From contig CADCRD010000247.1 in assembly GCA_902803725.1 (NCBI GenBank), positions 1 through 14,902 of the forward strand: DNA of 14,902 nt, written 5' to 3'. The position numbers and the translations under genes are program-made. A model generated the notes under the pieces. That model was not told where the DNA came from, made no database searches, and saw only the letters and a program-made list of their open reading frames with translations. Below are positions 8,497 through 14,902 of this stretch, piece after piece; within the stretch, counting starts at the first letter, position 1, and every line of letters begins with the position of its first letter. This stretch comes from an uncultured Eubacteriales bacterium. GTDB lineage: Bacteria; Bacillota; Clostridia; Peptostreptococcales; Anaerovoracaceae.

Positions 8497-10335
8497 TCAC
8501 TTTTGTTTTCCTGTTTTCATATATCTCAGAGTGTTTTCGATAACACGCTGCGCACCCGGAGCTGCGACCGTTGAACCGAACGCTTCCCCCGGAGGATCGT
8601 CAACGATGAAAAGAACACACATCTTCGGGTCATCGATCGGCGCCACTCCGATGAAGGATGCTATTATCTTATTTTTGTAATAAGCACCCGTTTTAGGGTT
8701 GACCTTGTTGGCTGTTCCTGTCTTGCCGCCGACTCTGTATCCTTTTACCTGCGCCTTGTCAGCTCCGCCTTTTGAAACGACATACTCCATGCCCTTGCGG
8801 ATCTTTTTCGACGTATCAAGAGATACGGTCTGTCTTATTTTCTTTGGCTTTATTTTCTTTATTACTTTTCCGTCTTTATCCTTTATGGCCTTGACGATAT
8901 GTGGTTTCATCAGGGCTCCGTCATTGACAAGCGAACACACACCGGTTATCAGCTGTATCGGTGTGACCGCAATGCCCTGTCCGAAACCTACAGTGGCCGT
9001 TCCGACCGGTCCTGCTGTTTCAGCATCCTGAAAGATCGCTTCGGCTTCGCCCGGATAATCGATCCCGGTCTTTTCATCAAAGCCAAACAATCCGAGATAT
9101 TTATAGAATTTTTTTATCCCGATACGCTGAGCCAGCCTGACAAATACCGGGTTGCAGGAATTGCCCAGAGCCTGCTCGACGGTCTGATATCCGTGCGGAT
9201 TGCTGTAACTCCAGCATCTGATGACCGTGCCCTTGACATTTATCGAACCTGAACATGTAAAATGCTCTTTCAGAGTTGTAAGATTTTCTTCAAGAGCCAT
9301 GGCCAGAGTAAACAGCTTGAATGTCGATCCGGGTTCGTACGTATCACTTACCAGCGGATTTCTCCATATCTGATTCAGATATTCCAGCTGCTCTTTGCCG
9401 TTCATATCTGCCAGCTTCTTTTTATCTTCCTTTGTACTGCCGTCTCTGGCATTGTTAGGATCAAAACCTCCAGTCGTAGCCATTGCCAGCACTCCTCCTG
9501 TCTTTGGATCCATGACGATACAACGGACTCTCGAGGCCTTTGTCTCATTTTTCGTCCATTTTGCCGCCTCCTCAGCGTAGTGCTGTATGACTTCATCCAC
9601 CGTCAGTTCCAGGCTCTGACCATCCTCGGGAGCATAGTATTTTTCCTCACCGTAAAACAGAGAATTACCTGCGGCATCCTTACTCTTCAGCAGCCTGCCC
9701 GAACTGCCCTTCAGCTCTTTGTTGTAGTATTGTTCCAGTCCTGAAAGACCATTGTTGTCATCCGTTACCGAACCCAGCAGCTGAGAAGCAAAATTGCCGA
9801 GAGGATAAGCTCTCTTCGTTTCTTCTGTTATGGTCACGCCGTCAAGTTCTGCGTCTCTGATCTTGTTTGCAACAGATGCCTCCTGATACTTTGCTATCTT
9901 CACAAGAGAAATATCACCTGAGATCATTTCCATTATCTTTTCACTGTCCGTCTTCAGAATGCCGGCCAGTTTGTCTGCCGTCTGCTGCAGTCTGGCCTTT
10001 TTTTCGTTTGCGTCTTTAGCTGTGCCAATAACGCCTGAAGGCCTGACCCACACTGAATATCTGATAGAACTCACTGCCAGTTTGTTGCCGTTACAGTCAG
10101 TGATATCTCCCCTTTTGGACTCGACGAGTTCATCTTTTGTCTGCTGCGTTATCGCCTTCCTCGTCAGTTCGTCGCCTCTTACGATCTGAATATATCCCAT
10201 TCTCAGACACAAAACTATCAGGGCAACGCAAAACAGACCAAAAGCAATGGTCAGTCTCTTTCTGTCTCTGATATTAACATCGGTGGATCTGACCCTGTTA
10301 TTTCTCCTTATTCTGGTTTTTGATCTTTGCGCCAT
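8497..10335 (-). CDS. ftsI: Class B penicillin-binding protein (FtsI/PBP2B/SpoVD type), no PASTA domain
   Basis: Membrane-anchored D,D-transpeptidase that crosslinks septal peptidoglycan made by FtsW. The chosen start, ATG 10335, gives 612 residues. An in-frame GTG at 10380 would add 15, but it overlaps a consensus promoter element and lacks a ribosome-binding site. With this start: a basic tail, one membrane helix (about 29-48), the dimerisation domain (VESKRGDITDCNGNKLA, 71-87), and the transpeptidase active site with Ser 337 in GSTFK, SCN (393-395) and KTGTA (538-542). The chain ends soon after the transpeptidase fold (QRVIENTLRYMKTGKQK), so the PASTA repeats of B. subtilis PbpB and SpoVD are absent. 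Whether it serves vegetative division or sporulation cannot be read from the sequence; the only PBP in the cluster, beside ftsL and ftsW, suggests division. Confidence 0.95.
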   Translation of the reverse strand: MAQRSKTRIRRNNRVRSTDVNIRDRKRLTIAFGLFCVALIVLCLRMGYIQIVRGDELTRKAITQQTKDELVESKRGDITDCNGNKLAVSSIRYSVWVRPSGVIGTAKDANEKKARLQQTADKLAGILKTDSEKIMEMISGDISLVKIAKYQEASVANKIRDAELDGVTITEETKRAYPLGNFASQLLGSVTDDNNGLSGLEQYYNKELKGSSGRLLKSKDAAGNSLFYGEEKYYAPEDGQSLELTVDEVIQHYAEEAAKWTKNETKASRVRCIVMDPKTGGVLAMATTGGFDPNNARDGSTKEDKKKLADMNGKEQLEYLNQIWRNPLVSDTYEPGSTFKLFTLAMALEENLTTLKEHFTCSGSINVKGTVIRCWSYSNPHGYQTVEQALGNSCNPVFVRLAQRIGIKKFYKYLGLFGFDEKTGIDYPGEAEAIFQDAETAGPVGTATVGFGQGIAVTPIQLITGVCSLVNDGALMKPHIVKAIKDKDGKVIKKIKPKKIRQTVSLDTSKKIRKGMEYVVSKGGADKAQVKGYRVGGKTGTANKVNPKTGAYYKNKIIASFIGVAPIDDPKMCVLFIVDDPPGEAFGSTVAAPGAQRVIENTLRYMKTGKQK

Positions 10336-10382
10336 TTTATTTTTCCATTCATCTGCTGTATCTATATTATATCCAGCCACAT

Positions 10383-10391
10383 ATTATATCA
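10383..10391 (-). promoter_or_regulatory. Candidate extended -10 promoter for the PBP-murF-mraY unit
   Basis: On the minus strand the sequence TGATATAAT gives a perfect TATAAT (10383-10388) with the TGn extension. No good -35 is seen 16-18 bases upstream, which extended -10 promoters can tolerate. The predicted start near 10376 would give a leader of about 40 bases to ATG 10335. A second perfect TATAAT lies at 10366-10371; with TTGATA it has a spacer of only 15. Placement directly after a terminator-like hairpin supports a new transcription unit here. Confidence 0.55.
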
Positions 10392-10440
10392 AAAATGCAG
10401 TGTATTTCGTGACTTTTTTACAGCATATTCCGTTATTTTT

Positions 10441-10495
10441 TTGGAAAAGAAAGAGCCGAACAACCTCACTGGTCCATAATTAAGTTGTCCGACTC
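10441..10495 (-). terminator. Rho-independent terminator after ftsL
   Basis: Minus-strand arms GAGTCGGACAAC (10484-10495) and GTTGTTCGGCTC (10453-10464) pair over 12 bases with two G-U wobbles, extendable by about two pairs into the 19-base loop. TTTCTTTT follows immediately. The tail is U-rich only in the minus-strand direction. It lies 47 bases after the ftsL stop and ahead of the PBP promoter candidate, so it would end or attenuate the mraZ-rsmH-ftsL message. Confidence 0.7.
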
Positions 10496-10541
10496 ATTTC
10501 TCTATATGAAATTATTTCAAACAAGCCCCGGTGCCGCGGTC

Positions 10542-10964
10542 TTAGTTGAAAGCATCAGCCTTCAGCTTGGCGGCAAATTTTTTTCCTGGCTGTTTATCAG
10601 CTTTTATTGTCACACAGTTGTTTCCGTCTGCATATTTCATGCCGAGATCCTTTGATGCCGATTTCTCTATCACCGCTATGTTGTTGGAACTCTGAATGTC
10701 TATCTCGAGGCTTTCAACCTCACCTTCCAGTTGTGATATTTCGCGCTGGAGCTGATTGTTGCGGTAATTTATCGATGCAGAAAAGGCTGCCGAAATAATT
10801 ATCATTATACCGATAAGACCTGCTGCCAGCACTGCCATCAGCAGCATCTTTTTATCTTTTGCCGCAAGGCCATTTCTTTTACGCTGTCTTGCGGTGCGTG
10901 GTCTGGTATTATATCCACCCGACGGAAATCCATATTCGTATTGTCTTTTTACCTGACCTTGCAT
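10542..10964 (-). CDS. ftsL: FtsL-like cell division protein
   Basis: Small bitopic protein, 140 residues, that would join DivIB and DivIC in the complex activating FtsW and the PBP. It has a basic cytoplasmic tail of about 39 residues (GGYNTRPRTARQRKRNG), one membrane helix (about 40-62), a heptad-like coiled coil (about 66-96, INYRNNQLQREISQLEGEVESLEIDI) and a short outer tail (DLGMKYADGNNCVTIKADK). The pattern in which the coil is followed by a short GM-containing segment is typical of FtsL and the DivIC septum-initiator family. The sequence alone cannot fully separate the two; the position between rsmH and the PBP gene favours FtsL. The ATG is two bases past the rsmH stop, with AAAGG about 6 bases upstream. 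A terminator-like hairpin follows. Confidence 0.87.
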   Translation of the reverse strand: MQGQVKRQYEYGFPSGGYNTRPRTARQRKRNGLAAKDKKMLLMAVLAAGLIGIMIIISAAFSASINYRNNQLQREISQLEGEVESLEIDIQSSNNIAVIEKSASKDLGMKYADGNNCVTIKADKQPGKKFAAKLKADAFN

Positions 10965-10966
10965 GT

Positions 10967-11905
10967 TCAGCCTTTCTTCTCCAGCACCCTCAGCTTGGCG
11001 CTGCGGCTGCGGGGATTCGTTTCTGTTTCTTCATCACCGGGAGTCACCGGCTTTTTTGTTATCTTTTTTACATCTGCGACCTTGCCGCACACACATACCG
11101 GAAGCTCCGGCGGGCATGTGCAAGGATTGGCTCTTTTGTTGAATGCCTCTTTCACGATCCGGTCTTCCAGCGAGTGAAAAGTGATGATCGCGAGCCTGCC
11201 GCCCGGCGCCAGCACATCTATGAAGTCTGTCACAGCTCTTTTAAGCTGTCCCAGTTCGTCATTTACCTCGATTCGTATCGCCTGAAATGTCCTCTTTGCC
11301 GGATGAGGTCCATCACGTCTTGCAGATGCAGGTATTGCATTTTTTATGATCTGTACAAGTTCACCTGTCGTTTCTATATTTTTTTCTTTTCTGGCTCTGA
11401 CTACGAATGCAGCTATCCTGGTTGCCCATCTTTCTTCACCGTAGTCTCTGATGATCTTTGCCAGTTCTTTTTCGCTGTATGTGTTCACAACATCTCCGGC
11501 TGTGAACCCGCTGTTCTGGTCCATCCTCATATCCAGAGGTGCATCATTCATGTATGAAAATCCTCTTTCCGGATTGTCTAGCTGAAATGATGATACGCCC
11601 AGATCGAGAAGAGCTCCGTCTATTCCGGAGATCCCCAGCTCTTCCAGAACTCGTTTTATTCCCGAATAGTTGCTCTGGACAAAGTGCTTTGTGCACTTGA
11701 ACTCACTTAATCTTTTGCGCGATGCGTCCAACGCATCCATGTCTCTGTCTATTCCTATCAGCGTTCCCTTTTCTGACAGCCTGCTGCAGATCAGTGAGGA
11801 ATGTCCTCCGCCGCCGATAGTTCCATCGACATAGATACCGTCTTCCTTTATATCAAGATTGCTGATGCATTCATCCGGCATTACGGGAGCATGACTAAAT
11901 TCCAT
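10967..11905 (-). CDS. rsmH: 16S rRNA (cytosine-1402-N4)-methyltransferase RsmH
   Basis: SAM-dependent enzyme that N4-methylates C1402 of 16S rRNA in the ribosomal decoding centre. The 312 residues match the family throughout: HAPVM (5-9), DGTIGGGGHS (27-36, SAM loop), GIDRD (51-55), DLGVSSFQLD (101-110), GFSYMNDAPLDMRM (115-128), HPAKRTFQAIRIEVN (201-215), FHSLEDRIVK (243-252) and the C-terminal NPRSRSAKLRVLE (297-309). A CxC...CxC cluster (Cys 262, 264, 271, 273) is typical of the Firmicute form. The start overlaps the end of mraZ by 11 bases and the stop is two bases from ftsL, so mraZ, rsmH and ftsL are likely cotranscribed and translationally coupled. Older name mraW. Confidence 0.98.
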   Translation of the reverse strand: MEFSHAPVMPDECISNLDIKEDGIYVDGTIGGGGHSSLICSRLSEKGTLIGIDRDMDALDASRKRLSEFKCTKHFVQSNYSGIKRVLEELGISGIDGALLDLGVSSFQLDNPERGFSYMNDAPLDMRMDQNSGFTAGDVVNTYSEKELAKIIRDYGEERWATRIAAFVVRARKEKNIETTGELVQIIKNAIPASARRDGPHPAKRTFQAIRIEVNDELGQLKRAVTDFIDVLAPGGRLAIITFHSLEDRIVKEAFNKRANPCTCPPELPVCVCGKVADVKKITKKPVTPGDEETETNPRSRSAKLRVLEKKG

Positions 11906-12326
11906 ACTGTTCCATGCCTTCTGCTATATCAATGTTCTCCAGCATTCCTGCGCCTTCATCACTCTCCCAGATATCTCTGCTCCAGACTTCGATCTTGTCC
12001 CCATTACCTATGGTAGTAAGCTCTTTGTCTATCTTCGCAAAATCTCTTAGCGGCTGCGGCACCGTCAGTCTTCCCTGCTTGTCTATCTCGCATTTGACGG
12101 CATTGGCGCGGAACTTTCTGGCAAAATTTCTTGCATTTGGATTTGACATCGGAAGGCCTCTCAGCTTTTCTTCGAATTCCTTCCATGCGCTCATCGGATA
12201 GATATCCAGACATGTGTCGAAACCTCTGGTCATAACGCACTCAAGTCCGAGTTCCTCTCTGAACTTTGAAGGAACGATCATCCTTGCCTTTGCGTCTATT
12301 GAGTTTTCGTAACTGCCCATGAACAT
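11895..12326 (-). CDS. mraZ: Transcriptional regulator MraZ
   Basis: DNA-binding regulator of the dcw cluster that forms oligomeric rings and binds tandem boxes in its own promoter. The 143 residues contain two SpoVT/AbrB-like halves: the first with DAKARMIVPSKFREE (11-25) and the second with DKQGRLTVPQPLR (82-94). The usual DxKGR of the first half reads DAKAR (Gly to Ala at 14). The start MFMGSY is typical; GGAG lies about 10 bases before ATG 12326, and a second ATG at 12320 is worse spaced. Five AAAGTGG-like boxes lie upstream, three phased by 10 bases across the promoter, fitting autoregulation. It is first in the cluster and overlaps rsmH. Confidence 0.97.
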   Translation of the reverse strand: MFMGSYENSIDAKARMIVPSKFREELGLECVMTRGFDTCLDIYPMSAWKEFEEKLRGLPMSNPNARNFARKFRANAVKCEIDKQGRLTVPQPLRDFAKIDKELTTIGNGDKIEVWSRDIWESDEGAGMLENIDIAEGMEQYGI

Positions 12327-12376
12327 CTAAAGACAACTCCAAAAAATACTACAAAATCACCAGTTCCATTTCTACA

Positions 12377-12406
12377 TCTCCACTTTACTCCACTTCACAC
12401 CCTTTT
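12377..12406 (-). promoter_or_regulatory. MraZ operator, proximal cluster of three 10-bp repeats
   Basis: Read on the minus strand, three abutting 10-mers follow each other without gaps: AAAAGGGTGT (12397-12406), GAAGTGGAGT (12387-12396) and AAAGTGGAGA (12377-12386). They fit the AAAGTG(T/G)NNN type of box described for MraZ in mollicutes. They cover the spacer and -10 of the mraZ promoter candidate, as an autorepressor site would. Confidence 0.75.
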
Positions 12407-12410
12407 TCAA
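12382..12410 (-). promoter_or_regulatory. Candidate mraZ (dcw) promoter
   Basis: On the minus strand, TTGAAA (12405-12410, 5 of 6 to TTGACA) and TAAAGT (12382-12387, 4 of 6 to TATAAT) are 17 bases apart. The predicted start near 12375 leaves a leader of about 50 bases with GGAG ahead of the mraZ ATG. The -10 lies inside the last AAAGTGG box, so an occupied operator would block RNA polymerase. The -10 match is imperfect, so the assignment is tentative. Confidence 0.5.
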
Positions 12411-12437
12411 GAAAAAAACCTTCTTTTTTGGGTATTT

Positions 12438-12458
12438 ACACCACTTTTGATTCACTTT
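12438..12458 (-). promoter_or_regulatory. Distal pair of MraZ-like boxes
   Basis: Two further minus-strand boxes, AAAGTGGTGT (12438-12447) and AAAGTGAATC (12449-12458), are spaced 11 bases apart. They sit 41 bases upstream of the proximal cluster, about four helical turns. They could help an MraZ oligomer bind both clusters, or act on the lgt side. The repeat match is visible; the role is inference. Confidence 0.5.
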
Positions 12459-12492
12459 TTTTTCGTCAGAAAATGCGAAAATAGCAAAAGCG

Positions 12493-12516
12493 CAATATAT
12501 TGGGTGGCCCGGGCCA
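12493..12516. repeat. Two adjacent perfect palindromes in the divergent region
   Basis: CAATATATTG (12493-12502) and TGGCCCGGGCCA (12505-12516) are both perfect palindromes separated by two bases. The second is a GC block in an AT-rich stretch. They lie between the MraZ boxes and the lgt promoter candidate and could be an operator for an unidentified dimeric regulator. No T-tract follows, so they are not a terminator. Confidence 0.5.
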
Positions 12517-12589
12517 AGCATACACGAGATAAGCTGTTTCTTTTCATCTGACCATTTTTCAACGAAAAAGCTGCAGCATGGCAGGAATG

Positions 12590-12598
12590 TGCTATAAT
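12590..12598 (+). promoter_or_regulatory. Extended -10 promoter for lgt
   Basis: TGCTATAAT is a perfect TATAAT (12593-12598) with the TGn extension. No good -35 is present at the usual distance. Transcription would begin about 7 bases downstream, at the A of the ATG at 12605, giving a message with no leader. No ribosome-binding site is visible before that ATG. Confidence 0.6.
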
Positions 12599-12604
12599 AC
12601 CTTC

Positions 12605-13354
12605 ATGTTTACGAATATTCCGGATCCAATAGCTTTTACATTATTCGGCGTTGATGTGCGCTGGTACGGTATACTGATCGCGTCAGGGATCGTTTTGGCC
12701 ATATTATGGACATATAAAAGATTCCCGGCTCATGGACTCGACCGGGAAGCTGTGCTCGATATCGCTCTGATCTCGATTCCCTGTGCCATAATAGGCGCAA
12801 GGCTGTATTATGTTGCTTTCAGGTGGGATAGTTATTCCGGAGATGTGTGGCGCATTCTCAACATCAGAGGCGGAGGGCTGGCTGTTCACGGAGGACTGAT
12901 CGCAGGATTTATTGCCGCTTATTTTGTATGCAGACATAAAAAGATCAGCTTCCCTGACGGTCTTGACGCGGCCGCTCCGGGCATTGCTCTGGCACAGGCC
13001 ATCGGAAGATGGGGAAACTATTTCAACAGCGAAGCACATGGAGGACCGACAGATCTGCCCTGGGGAATAATGATAAACGGCCAGAACGTCCACCCGACAT
13101 TTCTGTATGAGTCCATCTGGTGCCTGCTGCTGTTTTTCTTTCTTTACTATATAGATAAAAACAGAAAGTTCACAGGACAGACCGCCCTGCTTTACTGCAT
13201 TCTGTATTCTGCCGAAAGATTTTTTGTGGAGGGACTCAGAACAGACAGTCTCATGATCGGTCCGTTCAGACAGGCACAGGTGCTGTCGCTGACAGTGATC
13301 GCCTTTTGCACACTGCTTTACATCGTGCTTCGGAAAAAATCATCCATACGATGA
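12605..13354 (+). CDS. lgt: Prolipoprotein diacylglyceryl transferase Lgt
   Basis: Membrane enzyme that transfers diacylglycerol from phosphatidylglycerol to the lipobox Cys of prolipoproteins. The start ATG 12605 gives 249 residues beginning MFTNIPDPIAFTLFGVDVRWYGI, which aligns with the usual family start. Earlier in-frame ATGs at 12578 and 12587 would add up to nine residues, but those codons contain the TATAAT element and have no usable ribosome-binding site. About seven membrane segments are predicted. Motifs are GARLYYV (64-70), GGGLAVHGG (89-97), the Lgt signature GRWGNYFNSEAHG (134-146) with Arg 135 and Glu 143, HPTFLYES (163-170) and ERFFVEGLR (204-212). The gene diverges from mraZ and converges on the beta-propeller gene, with 35 bp between stops and no obvious terminator. 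Confidence 0.97.
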   Translation: MFTNIPDPIAFTLFGVDVRWYGILIASGIVLAILWTYKRFPAHGLDREAVLDIALISIPCAIIGARLYYVAFRWDSYSGDVWRILNIRGGGLAVHGGLIAGFIAAYFVCRHKKISFPDGLDAAAPGIALAQAIGRWGNYFNSEAHGGPTDLPWGIMINGQNVHPTFLYESIWCLLLFFFLYYIDKNRKFTGQTALLYCILYSAERFFVEGLRTDSLMIGPFRQAQVLSLTVIAFCTLLYIVLRKKSSIR

Positions 13355-13389
13355 GTTTCGTTTTCACGATCAGGTCAGCATTGCGTCAG

Positions 13390-14902
13390 CTACATTCTGA
13401 AAGAGCTTATATCGTCGTATTCGCTGACCACATATACATATTTGCCTATCGCAACACATCTGGCTGCTTCATGATGCCACTTCCAGTTCTTTTTGATGAC
13501 GATTTTTTCACCACTGACAGCAAAGCATATTACTCCGCCCTTCCCGTCATAGTCATAATAGGGAACAGCATAGTATTTTTTCTTTTTGTTTACAAGGAAT
13601 CCTCTGTGATCATACTGAACATCACTGTAAAGATCTATAAAAGATTTTTCATCCATGACTTTCGGAGCAGTCATTTCGCTCACATCAAAGAGGACTATCT
13701 TCAGACCGTTCTGGATCTCCATATCCGTTTCATCATCGCCCGGCTCAGTCGAATACCCTATACCGATGAGTTTGTTATTTCCCGCCGGATGCAGCAGAGT
13801 CGAAAAGCCCGTCACCCCGGCACTGCCCTTAAGCACCGGATGTTCTGGAGATGAAAGATCCACTGCGAAGAGAGGATCTGTGACCTCGTAGGTGATCACA
13901 TAAGCTTTCTTGCCCAGAAATCTCACTGCCTCTATGTGTTCTCCCTTTGCAAAACCTTCAGTCTGACCAACCACCTTCATACTTTTATTCATCACGTACA
14001 GCCGGTTGATATCCTCACCGTCATCAGTTCCGGCGGTCGTTGCAACACGAAAATATCCTCCATCCTCGTCCATTGAGAACTGATTATTGATGAGCCCTTT
14101 CACTTTTCCTGACGATGTGAATTTAATGGTGCCGTTCGTAAGAGAAGCCCTGAGAATAGTCGTGCTGCCGCTGAACCCGAAATCACCTGCGTCATCCCAG
14201 CCGGCTGAGTCAAAATAGTAACCAAGCGGGCTGGAAGCTATATAAAGGCTCGTCAGATTGCAGTATATATCGTTCGAAGAGCCCAGAACAGCTCTTGTCC
14301 GCGTCTTCATCTTTTTACCTGAACTGATGTCCACAGAACCTGCCACTGTATAATTCGTCGATTTTGCGGACGTAAATGCATATATGTTCTTTGCCTTTAT
14401 CCTGCTGGTCTTTCCCTTCTTTTTGATGCACGGTATCATCGGAGATCTCATATCATATACATACTCATTAGAGATCAGATAAATACAGCTGCCTATCATC
14501 CTCGACGAAACCAGAACGCCATTCTGATAATAGTATCCTGTCTTCACAGGATGCTTTCTGTTTTTTATGTTGTATACAGTAACTGCAGCAAAGGATGAGC
14601 CGCATCTTTTTCTTTTATTTTTCAGAGTTTCGCAGCGGGAATTGTAATACGAACCAACAACGGCCAGCTTGTTTCCCTTTATGTAGATCTCCTCTATATC
14701 CCGGTAAACATTTTTTCCGCTCTTACCGGCAGATATTTTTGCAACTCGTTTCACCTTACCTTTAGCAGCTCTGAATATGCTGACACTGCTGTTGTCGCTG
14801 CTGACCATATAGATGTATCTGCCGTCAGTCTTGACGCGGTCTGCCTCATCAACGCCCTTCACCTGTGTGTAGGTGCCGGTGTAATCTGCGCCTTTTGAAC
14901 TG
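13390..14902 (-). CDS. Beta-propeller domain protein (partial, N-terminus beyond right edge)
   Basis: The C-terminal 503 residues of a protein of the Pfam Beta_propel type (COG4880, secreted proteins with a propeller distantly related to WD40). The start lies outside the window: the frame is open to the edge, and a GTG at 14862 sits inside the conserved TYTQVKGVDEADRVKTDGRYIY block, so it is not the real start. Other family-like stretches are VDLSSPEHPVLKGSAGVTGFSTLLHPAGNNKLIGIGYSTE, then GLKIVLFDVSEMTAPKV, and near the end KYVYVVSEYDDIS. Each blade shows the short hydrophobic strand pattern (for example RYIYMVSSDNSSVSIF). Family members are usually exported, with a signal peptide or membrane anchor at the missing end. 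Function is unknown; no catalytic motif is visible. It converges on lgt and is not part of the dcw operon. Confidence 0.85.
   Translation of the reverse strand, partial: SSKGADYTGTYTQVKGVDEADRVKTDGRYIYMVSSDNSSVSIFRAAKGKVKRVAKISAGKSGKNVYRDIEEIYIKGNKLAVVGSYYNSRCETLKNKRKRCGSSFAAVTVYNIKNRKHPVKTGYYYQNGVLVSSRMIGSCIYLISNEYVYDMRSPMIPCIKKKGKTSRIKAKNIYAFTSAKSTNYTVAGSVDISSGKKMKTRTRAVLGSSNDIYCNLTSLYIASSPLGYYFDSAGWDDAGDFGFSGSTTILRASLTNGTIKFTSSGKVKGLINNQFSMDEDGGYFRVATTAGTDDGEDINRLYVMNKSMKVVGQTEGFAKGEHIEAVRFLGKKAYVITYEVTDPLFAVDLSSPEHPVLKGSAGVTGFSTLLHPAGNNKLIGIGYSTEPGDDETDMEIQNGLKIVLFDVSEMTAPKVMDEKSFIDLYSDVQYDHRGFLVNKKKKYYAVPYYDYDGKGGVICFAVSGEKIVIKKNWKWHHEAARCVAIGKYVYVVSEYDDISSFRM

Noticed and set aside
10453..10495. 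The hairpin after ftsL as the end of a small mobile element.
   Set aside because: No matching second copy, target duplication or transposase in the window; the U-tract makes terminator the simpler reading.
10859..11557. Plus-strand open frame of about 232 codons across rsmH and ftsL.
   Set aside because: Spans two well-supported minus-strand genes, is very Cys/Phe rich, and has no recognisable domain.
12555..12569. Inverted repeat TTTTTC-AAC-GAAAAA upstream of lgt.
   Set aside because: AT-only arms with little stability and a three-base loop; likely chance in AT-rich sequence.
13355..13389. Searched for a bidirectional terminator between lgt and the beta-propeller gene.
   Set aside because: Only a direct repeat of GTCAGC is present; no stem followed by a T-tract was found on either strand.

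Overview
The window is a dcw (division and cell wall) cluster from a low-to-mid-GC Firmicute. Gene content and order point to class Clostridia: mraZ, rsmH, ftsL, a division PBP, murF, mraY, murD, ftsW, murG, divIB, ftsZ, all on the minus strand from about 12326 down to the left edge. A divergent lgt and the C-terminal part of a beta-propeller protein lie to the right. The genus cannot be fixed from the sequence alone. Compared with the Bacillus subtilis cluster, murE, murB, murC, the small ylxW/ylxX-type genes and ftsA are missing, murF takes the murE position, and only one transpeptidase gene is present, without a PASTA domain.

Layout, in the direction of transcription of the cluster: mraZ (12326-11895) overlaps rsmH (11905-10967), which is followed after two bases by ftsL (10964-10542). 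A stem-loop with a U-rich tail (about 10441-10495) then looks like an intrinsic terminator, and a consensus TATAAT extended -10 (10383-10391) precedes the PBP gene (start best placed at 10335). The PBP gene, murF, mraY, murD, ftsW and murG run to 2265 with short gaps, followed by divIB (2239-1043). After a 164-bp gap carrying a candidate promoter comes ftsZ (start 878, cut by the left edge). On this reading the cluster is at least three promoter-bounded units: regulator plus early genes, peptidoglycan precursor and septal synthesis genes, and ftsZ.

The 278-bp divergent region between mraZ and lgt is the most informative non-coding stretch. It holds five AAAGTGG-like boxes in two clusters, the proximal three phased at exactly 10 bp over a sigma-A-type promoter, as expected for MraZ autoregulation. 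It also holds two adjacent perfect palindromes and an extended -10 (TGCTATAAT) placed so that lgt would be transcribed from its own start codon (leaderless).

Functionally, MurD, MurF, MraY and MurG make lipid II. FtsW and the class B PBP polymerise and crosslink it at the septum, FtsL and DivIB scaffold that complex, FtsZ organises the ring, RsmH modifies 16S rRNA, and Lgt anchors lipoproteins. The window is mostly well-known biology. The points worth a second look are regulatory architecture, start sites, a very acidic N-terminal extension on DivIB, and an unusual residue pair next to the FtsZ T7 loop. I found no clearly new system.
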